From NCBI GenBank assembly GCA_016650355.1, contig JAENVX010000105.1, forward strand, positions 1 to 6,297: a stretch of 6,297 bases of DNA, written 5' to 3'. The DNA is from Bacteroidia bacterium. GTDB lineage: Bacteria; Bacteroidota; Bacteroidia; Cytophagales; Cyclobacteriaceae. Shown here in pieces: positions 1-6,297 of this stretch (position 1 is its first letter; each line of letters begins with the position of its first letter). The position numbers and the translations under genes are program-made. Under the pieces are notes generated by a model. That model saw only the letters and a program-made list of their open reading frames with translations, did not search any database and had not been told where the DNA came from.

Positions 1-1262
1 TCCCTGGACCTTACATAAACTTAAGTTTGAAAAAACGGAATCTTTTTAAGGGCTTAGAGATTGGTGAAATAAATGGCAGATTTGGATTTGAAGGGGTTGC
101 CTCCGCCACCGATGAAAACGCTATTTATTCAAGTACAGAGGCTAGCATTAATGCCTCCCTAATATTTCCACGATTTCTTATTCCGCTCAAAGAAAGAACA
201 TTTTACAAGTATGGTCAATACAATCCTCGCACAAAAATTTCATCGGGCTACACGTATTCCGACAGACCAGAATACCAAAGAGGTATTACTAACGTTAGCG
301 GTACCTATACGTGGGATATTAATCATAAGAAACAATTTTCGTTAACTGCTGTCAACCTCAACATCATTGACTCCGATCTCAGCCCGAAGTTTGATCAACA
401 ACTCAAAGACTTACAGCAGCAAGGAAATAATCTAATTAACGCGTTTAAAAGGTCTTTTGTCAGCAGTATGATTTTTTCCTTTACCTGGAACCCAACTAAC
501 TATGGTAATCAAGAAAGCAACTCTCACATCATTCGCACAACACTGGAAAGTGGTGGTACGTTCCTAAACATAGGGATACCGAAAATTTTGCTCGAGCGAA
601 ATCTTGAGCTCTATCAATATTTGCGCCTAAGCTTTGATTTCCGTAAAAATATCATTCTTGACAAAAGCAGGTCGCTTGCCTATCGCATCAACTCTGGCAT
701 AGGACTCCCCTACGGAAGTAGTAATGATGTTTTGCCTTATGAAAAGAATTTTTTTGCCGGAGGAAGCAATAGCATACGTGCCTGGCGTCCAAGACGGCTC
801 GGAATTGGCTCACAACCACCACCTCTTAGTCTGGATACTGCACGCAATGGAGTCTTCGACTATAAGTATGAAAAACCCGGTGAAATTCTAATTGAAGGAA
901 GCATTGAACTGCGCCAAAAACTTTTTGGCTTTGTAAGCAGCGCGATTTTTCTTGATGTTGGAAACGTATGGCTTTTTCGAGAACTAACTCCGCCTCCCGC
1001 TGCACTTACCACACCCAAGTGGTCGGGCAATACTAAGTTCAACTTAAGCAGCTTTCTGTCGGAGTTCGGTGTAGGCACTGGATTTGGATTGCGTTTTGAT
1101 TTTAACTTTTTGCTATTGCGTTTAGATGTTGGAATAAAAGCGTGGGATCCGGCCAGACAAGCAGGCGACCGATTTGTATTGGACAATCTAAGATTTTACA
1201 AGCCTTATAGCAAAGATCGGGAACCTGTAATCTATAACATTGGTATTGGGTATCCGTTCTAG
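1..1262 (+). CDS. BamA/TamA-like (Omp85 family) outer-membrane barrel protein, 5'-truncated by window edge
   Basis: This is the C-terminal part, about 419 residues, of an outer-membrane beta-barrel that inserts or translocates proteins at the outer membrane. The frame is open to base 1 (first full codon at 3) and reads PGPYINLSLKKRNLFKGLE, the typical entry into an Omp85 barrel, so the TTG at 27 is not a start. The hallmark loop-6 motif is present as FFAGGSNSIRAWRPRRLG, with the conserved Arg codon at 777-779; IRAW replaces the textbook VRGF, a substitution I recall from Bacteroidota homologues. FLDVGNVW is a typical late barrel strand. The protein ends NIGIGYPF, a C-terminal beta-signal with terminal Phe. 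Alternating polar/hydrophobic strands and aromatic residues run throughout. Full-length relatives are roughly twice this length, with POTRA domains in the missing N-terminal half, so BamA and TamA/TamL types cannot be separated here. The stop at 1260-1262 is followed 8 bases later by the stop of the convergent E1 gene. Confidence 0.88.
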   Translation, partial: PGPYINLSLKKRNLFKGLEIGEINGRFGFEGVASATDENAIYSSTEASINASLIFPRFLIPLKERTFYKYGQYNPRTKISSGYTYSDRPEYQRGITNVSGTYTWDINHKKQFSLTAVNLNIIDSDLSPKFDQQLKDLQQQGNNLINAFKRSFVSSMIFSFTWNPTNYGNQESNSHIIRTTLESGGTFLNIGIPKILLERNLELYQYLRLSFDFRKNIILDKSRSLAYRINSGIGLPYGSSNDVLPYEKNFFAGGSNSIRAWRPRRLGIGSQPPPLSLDTARNGVFDYKYEKPGEILIEGSIELRQKLFGFVSSAIFLDVGNVWLFRELTPPPAALTTPKWSGNTKFNLSSFLSEFGVGTGFGLRFDFNFLLLRLDVGIKAWDPARQAGDRFVLDNLRFYKPYSKDREPVIYNIGIGYPF

Positions 1263-1270
1263 GATTTGAA

Positions 1271-3355
1271 TTAATATGATAGCAATTTATCAATTTCCGA
1301 CCTTACTTTTTCTGCACCAGGCATCATCATTTTTTCCAATTCGGCATTTAGTGGAACGGCCGGAAGGTTGGCTGCACCAAATGTCCAGACTGGGGCATCG
1401 AGGTAACTAAAAAAATCTTTTGATATTCTACCTGCCAGCGATTCGGCAAATGAATTTAACAAAGGCTCTTCTGTAAGCACAAAAACCCGACTGTGCTTTT
1501 TAACAGAATTCTCAATCGATTCCCAATCAATAGGATTGAGCGTACGCAAATCCAAGATTTCAATCCTTCCTTCAAAAGATTTCGAAGCTTCTCTGGCCCA
1601 ATAAATCCCCATGCCATAGGATATTACCACGGCACTCGCTCCTAATCGTACCTGATTTTCCTCTGCCCTCTGGATGACATTAGCTTTCCCCAATGGAATG
1701 ATATATTCTGCATCAGGCTCAATCATTTTTGAGTCAAGGGTACCAGGTACTTTGCTCCAATACAATCCTTTATGTTCCAACATGACAACAGGATTGGGAT
1801 CATAAAAAGATGCCTTCATCAGCCCCTTCATGTCGGCTGCATTGGAAGGATACACCACTTTGATTCCCCGTATGTTCAACAAAGTTGATTCAATGCTCCC
1901 TGAGTGATACGGGCCACCACTACCGTAGGCGCCTATCGGAACACGGATCAGCGACTGGATTGGAAATTTTCCTTTTGTGAGATAACAGCTTTTGGAAAGC
2001 TCTTCCACAAGTTGATTAATTCCAGGCCAGATATAGTCTGCAAACTGAATCTCCACAATGGGCTTTACTCCTACTGCTGACATTCCGGCTGTTGACCCAA
2101 TAATGTAAGCTTCCTGAATTGGTGTATTGAAGACACGATCGCCTCCAAACTTTTGTGCAAGTGTAGCTGCCTCACGAAAGACTCCACCCAATCTTCCTCC
2201 TACATCCTGCCCATAAAATAAAGCTTCAGGATGTTGTTCTAAGATTTCTTCCACCGCATGAAGAGCGGCATCTACCATCAGCACTTTTTCTCCATCCCTG
2301 GGGGCGCGAATTCCTGATTCCCTGGTGATGGATGTCGGAGCAAATTCATGAGAATTGAAATCATTCACATCCGGATCTGGTGAGCTTACCGCTTTCTTAT
2401 AAGCATCTAACACTTTCTCTATGGCATTCATCCGAATCGCACTTAATGATTTTACGGTTTCACCATTTGCCAATAACTGTTGTTCCAATTTATGTATTGG
2501 GTCATTTTTCTCCTGAAGTTTCAGGTTGTCACCTCGGTACCACTCCTTGCGCACGCCAGATGTGTGGTGACCAAGCAATGAACATGTAGCATGGACTAAT
2601 ACAGGTGCCCTCTTTTCTCTGACAAAGTCGAATGCCGTTTTCAAACAATCATAGCTTTTGACAAAATCAGACCCCTCTACACGAACACGTTCCATTCCTT
2701 TAAATCCAGCGGCATACTCATACGCATCCATTGCGCGCATTTCTTTTCCAGTAGCAGAAATAGCCCAATCATTATCCTGAACTAAATAAAGAATTGGAAG
2801 CTTCTTCAGTACTGCCATCTGAAAGGCTTCTGCTACCTCCCCTTCTGTGATAGCCCCATCTCCCATCGAACATAACACAACGGGTTTGTTCTTTCCTTTT
2901 AATAAACCCTGTGATTCCATAAAGGCTATTCCATGCGCCATTCCCGTAGCGGGAATTGCCTGCATGCCTGTGGCAGAGCTTTGGTGTGGAATGATTGGGA
3001 ATCCTTTTCGTTTTAGTGCAGAATGGCCATAATACGTTCTACCACCTGAAAAGGGATCATCACGTTTGGCAAGAAGCTGAAGCATTAGCTCATAAGGTTC
3101 CAACCCAATAGCCAGTAACATCGATTCATCTCGATAATATGGTGATGCGAAATCATATGATTTTAAGTGAAGCCCTGCTGCAATTTGAATTGCTTCATGC
3201 CCCCTTGACGTGCTGTGAACATACTTACTACACACTTCGCGATTCTGTTCATAAGTTTCCGACATGCACTTAGCCGCGCACATCAGTTCAAAAGCTCTTA
3301 AGAGAACAGATCGATTTATAGTATTTGATCGCACTATTTTTTTAGCTGAAGCCAC
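1271..3355 (-). CDS. Fused alpha/beta E1 component of 2-oxo acid (branched-chain, 2-oxoisovalerate type) dehydrogenase
   Basis: This cytoplasmic thiamine-diphosphate enzyme decarboxylates a 2-oxo acid and passes the acyl group to the lipoyl arm of an E2 partner. The 694-residue chain joins the two normally separate E1 subunits. Residues about 15-320 are alpha: GDGAITEGE at 165-173 and QDNDWAIS at 193-200 form the ThDP/metal motif (E171 and N195 match the human BCKDH-alpha metal ligands), and GHHTSG is at 262-267. Residues about 355-694 are beta: NTPIQEA at 410-416 carries the catalytic-type Glu415, EIQFADYIWPG (435-445) is a branched-chain E1-beta signature, YHS is at 483-485, and DLRTLNP at 602-608 lies in the transketolase C-terminal domain. 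The linker is about 320-355. The start chosen is GTG at 3355-3353, because an in-frame stop lies upstream at 3395-3397, no ATG intervenes, and a promoter sits just upstream. Another GTG at codon 8 and ATG at codon 25 are less likely, the latter falling inside the first helix. E2 and E3 genes are not in the window, so the substrate is inferred from sequence signatures. Pyruvate or acetoin E1 is a less likely alternative. Confidence 0.92.
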   Translation of the reverse strand: MASAKKIVRSNTINRSVLLRAFELMCAAKCMSETYEQNREVCSKYVHSTSRGHEAIQIAAGLHLKSYDFASPYYRDESMLLAIGLEPYELMLQLLAKRDDPFSGGRTYYGHSALKRKGFPIIPHQSSATGMQAIPATGMAHGIAFMESQGLLKGKNKPVVLCSMGDGAITEGEVAEAFQMAVLKKLPILYLVQDNDWAISATGKEMRAMDAYEYAAGFKGMERVRVEGSDFVKSYDCLKTAFDFVREKRAPVLVHATCSLLGHHTSGVRKEWYRGDNLKLQEKNDPIHKLEQQLLANGETVKSLSAIRMNAIEKVLDAYKKAVSSPDPDVNDFNSHEFAPTSITRESGIRAPRDGEKVLMVDAALHAVEEILEQHPEALFYGQDVGGRLGGVFREAATLAQKFGGDRVFNTPIQEAYIIGSTAGMSAVGVKPIVEIQFADYIWPGINQLVEELSKSCYLTKGKFPIQSLIRVPIGAYGSGGPYHSGSIESTLLNIRGIKVVYPSNAADMKGLMKASFYDPNPVVMLEHKGLYWSKVPGTLDSKMIEPDAEYIIPLGKANVIQRAEENQVRLGASAVVISYGMGIYWAREASKSFEGRIEILDLRTLNPIDWESIENSVKKHSRVFVLTEEPLLNSFAESLAGRISKDFFSYLDAPVWTFGAANLPAVPLNAELEKMMMPGAEKVRSEIDKLLSY

Positions 3356-3381
3356 AGTAAGAATGCGAATTTTGGGAAGAT

Positions 3382-3416
3382 CAAATATAGGGAATTATGG
3401 ATGCTATCTCTCCCAA
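3382..3416 (-). promoter_or_regulatory. Candidate Bacteroidota-type promoter for the E1 gene
   Basis: Read on the minus strand, bases 3389-3382 are TATATTTG, a perfect match to the Bacteroidota -7 consensus TAnnTTTG. A TTG at 3416-3414 could be the -33 element, but the 24-base spacing is slightly longer than usual. The -7 box lies 26 bases before the GTG start, giving an expected leader of about 20 bases. No Shine-Dalgarno sequence is visible in the leader. The spacer between the two boxes contains one arm of the large inverted repeat (3391-3407), so anything binding that arm would block this promoter. The match is by eye, and transcription from it is inferred. Confidence 0.5.
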
Positions 3417-3481
3417 CGAAATGCGGTTTACCAGCGCATTCTCACGTTCAATTTTTCAAATCCAAATAGCATCATAATTCC
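3391..3481. repeat. 91-base nested inverted repeat in the divergent intergenic region
   Basis: The outer arms are GGAATTATGGATGCTAT (3391-3407) and ATAGCATCATAATTCC (3466-3481). They are reverse complements over 16 bases, with one extra G in the left arm. Two further complementary pairs lie inside: AACG/CGTT (3415-3418 and 3445-3448) and AATGCG/CGCATT (3420-3425 and 3435-3440), closing on a 9-base loop. All three pairs are roughly concentric, so the whole segment can fold as one long interrupted stem-loop in either strand. No T-run follows it on either side, which argues against a terminator. No target-site duplication is evident beside the arms. It could be a REP/MITE-like unit, a pair of operator sites for a dimeric regulator, or a structured leader. 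The sequence does not decide between these. Confidence 0.75.
3415..3448. repeat. Inner stem-loop of the nested inverted repeat
   Basis: AATGCG (3420-3425) and CGCATT (3435-3440) are perfect reverse complements around the loop GTTTACCAG. The stem is prolonged by AACG (3415-3418) with CGTT (3445-3448), after a one-base offset on the left and four bases on the right. It sits centrally between the longer outer arms, about 95-125 bases upstream of the peptidase start at 3541. On its own, a 6-bp stem could arise by chance. Its central position inside the 16-bp outer arms is what makes it credible. Confidence 0.5.
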
Positions 3482-3540
3482 ATGAGTGGCTAATGCATTT
3501 CGACCATCTTTTGGTACTTTTCATTCTTAACATTATCTCT

Positions 3541-6081
3541 ATGCGAAAACCGTACATCTTTCTTTTTCTTATTTCTCATCTGCCGTTATTTTGTTTTGCA
3601 CAGGCTGATTATTTCTACCCAACTTCAAAATCCTTCAGTAAAGACATTCCTACGCCAGAACAGTTTCTCGGATACCCAATCGGCTCACATCATACGCGAC
3701 ACGACAAAATAATTGACTACTTCAAAACCTTAGATCGTTTGTCCGATCGCGTTTCCGTGGAAGAGATTGGCGAAACGATTGGGCACCGCGTACAGGTAGT
3801 TGCTAAAATTACCTCACCCGCTAACCATAGTCGTCTTGAAGAAATACGAAAAAAGAACCTGGAGGGAAGCACTGATATACCCTTAGTCATTCAACTTGGT
3901 TACAACGTTCATGGCAACGAGCCCTCCAGTTCGGAAGCCGCAATGGTCACAGCCTATTATTTAACAGCAAGCGAAGATGAAGAAACTCTGCGCTGGCTAA
4001 ATGAAATGGTGATTTTAGTAGATCCTGTTTACAATCCGGATGGAAGAGACAGGCATACTCATTGGGCGAATATGCACAAAGGATCTCCAGTTGTATCAGA
4101 CCCAATGGATCGTGAACACAATGAGGCCTGGCCCGGAGGGCGTACAAATCACTATTGGTTCGATCTCAACCGCGATTGGTTTTTAGGTGTGCACCCCGAG
4201 AGTCGAAACCGCATGAAGTTCTTTCATCAATGGCGACCCTATGTAATGACCGATCATCACGAGATGGGTAGTAACTCTTCTTTCTATTTTGACCCCGGAA
4301 AGTATACCAGCAACAATCCGGTGGTTCCAGCATACCTTTATGATGTCGTTCACCCAAAATTTGCTGAATATTTTTCGAAAGGCATGAATTCCATTGGTTC
4401 GTTATATTACACCAAAGAATCGTATGATAAGTTGTATCCGGGATATGGCTCAAGCTATGTGAATTTTTATGGAGGCATTGGCTTACTCTTTGAACAAGCC
4501 AGTTCGCGAGGGCATGTGCAAGAAACCACCACCCTACCTATCACCTTTGCCTTCACTATCCGAAATCAATTTACAGCATCACTGGCAACAGTGCGTGCAT
4601 CTATTGGCGAAAAGGAAATGTTGCGAAAACTTCGAAAAGATTTCTTTTCATCAACCCTAGCTCAAGCCAAGTCGAGCCCAATAAAAGCATATGTGTTTGG
4701 GGATAGCAAAGATGTAAGCAGAACCAACGCCTTTATTAATCTACTCCTGCTTCACCAGGTCGAGGTCTTTGAAAATAACCAAAACGTTAACGCAAACGGA
4801 AAGACTTTTGAAAAAGGAAAATCATTTGTCGTACCAACTGAACAGACCAACTACATCATGGTTCGTTCAGCTTTTGAAAAAGATATTGTTTATCGGGATA
4901 GTACTTTTTATGATGCTTCCACCTGGTCTCTGGTTCACGCCTTCAATATGCCACATGCTGAAATAAAAGGAACTTTTGCAAAAGGCAGCGCCATAAAGGA
5001 AACACCAACAAAGGTTGCCCAAGTAGTGACCAAAAGCAACTATGCCTATCTAATGGATATTTCAGATTACCAGGTGCACAAAGCTATCTTTCAACTGCAG
5101 TCCAAAAAAGTAATTGTGCGGACAAGTTTCAAATCGTTTAGCGCCATGTGCAATGGAGTGGAACGAGGTTTTCCACATGGATCGATTGTCATACCCGTTC
5201 AGCAACAGACCCTGGATTCAGATCAGTTATTTGCCGCAATCCAGGAGGTAAGCAAAGCCACTACGATGGATTTCTATGGTGTTGAAACAGGGCTAAGTAC
5301 AAAAGGAATTGATCTTGGGTCGGGCTTGATCAAAACTATTAAAATACCTAAGGCGATAATGCTTATAGGTTCTGGCATTTCGGGTTATGAAGCTGGAGAA
5401 GTATGGCATTTGTTGGATCAACGAATTGGCATGCCTATATCAAAGGTTGATCTGATAAATTTACCCAGGGTAAATCTCAACGATTATAACCAGATGATTA
5501 TGGTTAGCGGAACCTATCCCACGGACAAATCATTTTCGGATAAGATTAAGCATTGGGTTCAAGGTGGAGGAACATTGATCACCCTCAAGACTGCTTCTGA
5601 ATGGGCGATCAAGCAGGGTGTTGTTAAAGAAAAGTTGGTCGTTACGGATACCCTTAAAAATCCTAAGCGAGTTGATTTTGAAAATGCAGCAGACAGTGAA
5701 GGAGCTAAGCGAATCGGAGGATCGATATTTCAAATTGATCTTGACATTACAAACCCGATAGGATTTGGTTATGGCGATAGAAAAGTTTCTGTCTACCGAA
5801 ATGGCCAAACATTTTTACAACCGAGCAAATCAGCGTACCATACTGTTGCACAATATACCTCAACCCCTTTGATAGGAGGATACCTTCACAAAACAGATCT
5901 CAAGAAAGTTGTTAATTCTGCGGCAATTATTTTTAGTCCTGAAGGCCAAGGAAGAGTATTGCTGTTTTCTGACAATCCCAACTTCAGAGGAACCTGGTAC
6001 GGAACAAACAAAATGTTTCTCAACGCAATGTTTTTCGGAACCTTGATTTCATCCCCTACTAATTTTGGAGAAGAAGAATAA
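3541..6081 (+). CDS. Secreted M14-family zinc metallopeptidase (carboxypeptidase-like) with C-terminal amidotransferase-like region
   Basis: This is an exported zinc peptidase of 846 residues. The ATG at 3541 is chosen because it gives a standard signal peptide: MRKP, a hydrophobic core, then CFA|QADYF. An in-frame ATG at 3493 would add 16 residues (MHFDHLLVLF...) ahead of it and spoil the signal. Catalytic features, counted from 3541: HGNE at 124-127 supplies zinc ligands His124 and Glu127; NPDGR is at 165-169; DLNRDW at 208-213 carries the substrate-binding Asn-Arg; DHHE at 238-241 supplies the third ligand, probably His240; LLFEQASSRG at about 315-324 contains the presumed general base Glu318. 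All M14 essentials are therefore intact. The residues after about 330 are unusually long for a plain carboxypeptidase. Around 604-690, IMLIGSGISGYEAGEVW and a GGGTLITLK segment suggest a class I glutamine-amidotransferase-like fold without a nucleophile Cys. The protein is probably periplasmic or secreted; its substrate is unknown. A sortilin-like gene follows after 25 bases, suggesting an operon. No Shine-Dalgarno sequence is seen. Confidence 0.9.
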   Translation: MRKPYIFLFLISHLPLFCFAQADYFYPTSKSFSKDIPTPEQFLGYPIGSHHTRHDKIIDYFKTLDRLSDRVSVEEIGETIGHRVQVVAKITSPANHSRLEEIRKKNLEGSTDIPLVIQLGYNVHGNEPSSSEAAMVTAYYLTASEDEETLRWLNEMVILVDPVYNPDGRDRHTHWANMHKGSPVVSDPMDREHNEAWPGGRTNHYWFDLNRDWFLGVHPESRNRMKFFHQWRPYVMTDHHEMGSNSSFYFDPGKYTSNNPVVPAYLYDVVHPKFAEYFSKGMNSIGSLYYTKESYDKLYPGYGSSYVNFYGGIGLLFEQASSRGHVQETTTLPITFAFTIRNQFTASLATVRASIGEKEMLRKLRKDFFSSTLAQAKSSPIKAYVFGDSKDVSRTNAFINLLLLHQVEVFENNQNVNANGKTFEKGKSFVVPTEQTNYIMVRSAFEKDIVYRDSTFYDASTWSLVHAFNMPHAEIKGTFAKGSAIKETPTKVAQVVTKSNYAYLMDISDYQVHKAIFQLQSKKVIVRTSFKSFSAMCNGVERGFPHGSIVIPVQQQTLDSDQLFAAIQEVSKATTMDFYGVETGLSTKGIDLGSGLIKTIKIPKAIMLIGSGISGYEAGEVWHLLDQRIGMPISKVDLINLPRVNLNDYNQMIMVSGTYPTDKSFSDKIKHWVQGGGTLITLKTASEWAIKQGVVKEKLVVTDTLKNPKRVDFENAADSEGAKRIGGSIFQIDLDITNPIGFGYGDRKVSVYRNGQTFLQPSKSAYHTVAQYTSTPLIGGYLHKTDLKKVVNSAAIIFSPEGQGRVLLFSDNPNFRGTWYGTNKMFLNAMFFGTLISSPTNFGEEE

Positions 6082-6106
6082 CACATTAAGAATAAATAAT
6101 ACTCAA

Positions 6107-6297
6107 ATGAAAAAGCTAACACTTCTATTTGTTGTGCTCATTACCATGCTCGTTGCGCAAGCACAAAAAAAAGAGACCAAGGCAACGGTAACTGAACCAA
6201 AGAAGGACGAGCTGCCTCTACCTGGGATTATATTCCGAAACATTGGTCCTGCTGTGACCTCCGGGCGAATCTCTGACTTCGCAATAAATCCTTCAAA
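6107..6297 (+). CDS. Secreted sortilin/VPS10-like (BNR/YVTN repeat) protein, N-terminal fragment, 3'-truncated by window edge
   Basis: The first 63 codons are visible and the frame is open to the window end. The start ATG at 6107 lies 25 bases after the peptidase stop. The upstream stretch is A/T-rich with no Shine-Dalgarno sequence. Residues 1-19 form a signal peptide: MKK, a hydrophobic core LTLLFVVLITMLV, then AQA|QKK, a good signal peptidase I site. A short charged Lys/Glu linker follows at about 20-36. Then comes GIIFRNIGPAVTSGRISDFA, which closely resembles the opening blade of the large Bacteroidota/Acidobacteria proteins annotated as sortilin-like, glycosyl-hydrolase-like or BNR/YVTN-repeat proteins, usually around 1000 residues of beta-propeller. 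The catalytic or ligand-binding role of that family is poorly defined, so no function is assigned. Close spacing and shared export suggest co-transcription with the M14 peptidase. Confidence 0.72.
   Translation, partial: MKKLTLLFVVLITMLVAQAQKKETKATVTEPKKDELPLPGIIFRNIGPAVTSGRISDFAINPS

Noticed and set aside
27..29. TTG as the start codon of the barrel gene
   Set aside because: The frame stays open to base 1 and the residues before it (GPYINLS) fit the family, so the gene begins upstream of the window.
860..1186. 108-codon minus-strand open frame inside the barrel gene
   Set aside because: It is antisense to the well-supported C-terminal barrel strands and shows low-complexity Ser/Pro/Lys composition without domain features.
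3391..3481. Inverted repeat as a rho-independent terminator
   Set aside because: It lies between divergent genes at their 5' ends, has a long interrupted loop, and no T-run follows on either strand.
3264..3485. 73-codon plus-strand open frame across the start of the E1 gene
   Set aside because: It mostly mirrors the E1 N-terminal coding region on the other strand, and its remainder runs through the inverted repeat; no recognisable protein features.
3515..3522. TACTTTTC as the -7 box of a plus-strand promoter for the peptidase
   Set aside because: It differs from TAnnTTTG at the last position and has no TTG at a suitable distance upstream; too weak to annotate.
3541..3620. Peptidase as a lipoprotein, from a Cys near the end of the signal peptide (PLFC)
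   Set aside because: The residue before Cys is Phe rather than Gly/Ala/Ser, and a better signal peptidase I site, CFA|Q, follows immediately.
4166..4453. 95-codon minus-strand open frame inside the peptidase gene
   Set aside because: It is antisense to the catalytic core (DLNRDW to DHHE), whose conservation explains the sequence.

Overview
The window looks like chromosomal DNA from a Bacteroidota bacterium, probably of the Cytophagales/Sphingobacteriales type. This rests on four things: an Omp85-family barrel with the Bacteroidota form of the loop-6 motif, a fused alpha/beta 2-oxo acid dehydrogenase E1, secreted proteins whose signal peptides end in '..A|Q', and a TAnnTTTG-type promoter element. 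Start codons lack Shine-Dalgarno sequences, as is common in this phylum. No tRNA, rRNA, CRISPR array, insertion sequence or phage gene was recognised.

Layout: (1) positions 1-1262, plus strand: the C-terminal part of a BamA/TamA-like outer-membrane barrel, cut off at its 5' side by the window edge. (2) Positions 1271-3355, minus strand: a complete 694-residue fused E1 of a branched-chain-type 2-oxo acid dehydrogenase. It converges on the barrel gene with only 8 bases between the two stop codons. (3) Positions 3356-3540: a 185-base divergent intergenic region. It holds a good minus-strand promoter candidate and a striking 91-base nested inverted repeat. (4) Positions 3541-6081, plus strand: a secreted M14-family zinc metallopeptidase of about 846 residues, with a C-terminal region that resembles a glutamine-amidotransferase-like fold without its cysteine. 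(5) Positions 6107-6297, plus strand: the start of a secreted protein with the N-terminal signature of sortilin/VPS10-like (BNR/YVTN) repeat proteins. It runs off the window and is probably co-transcribed with the peptidase.

Functionally, the barrel, the peptidase and the repeat protein belong to the cell envelope or are exported, while the E1 is cytoplasmic metabolism (branched-chain amino acid breakdown and supply of branched acyl-CoA primers). The peptidase and repeat protein are plausible partners in handling exported proteins or peptides. The E1 and the barrel look like unrelated neighbours. The coding content is ordinary for the phylum. The one signal that the genes do not explain is the nested inverted repeat between the E1 and peptidase genes.
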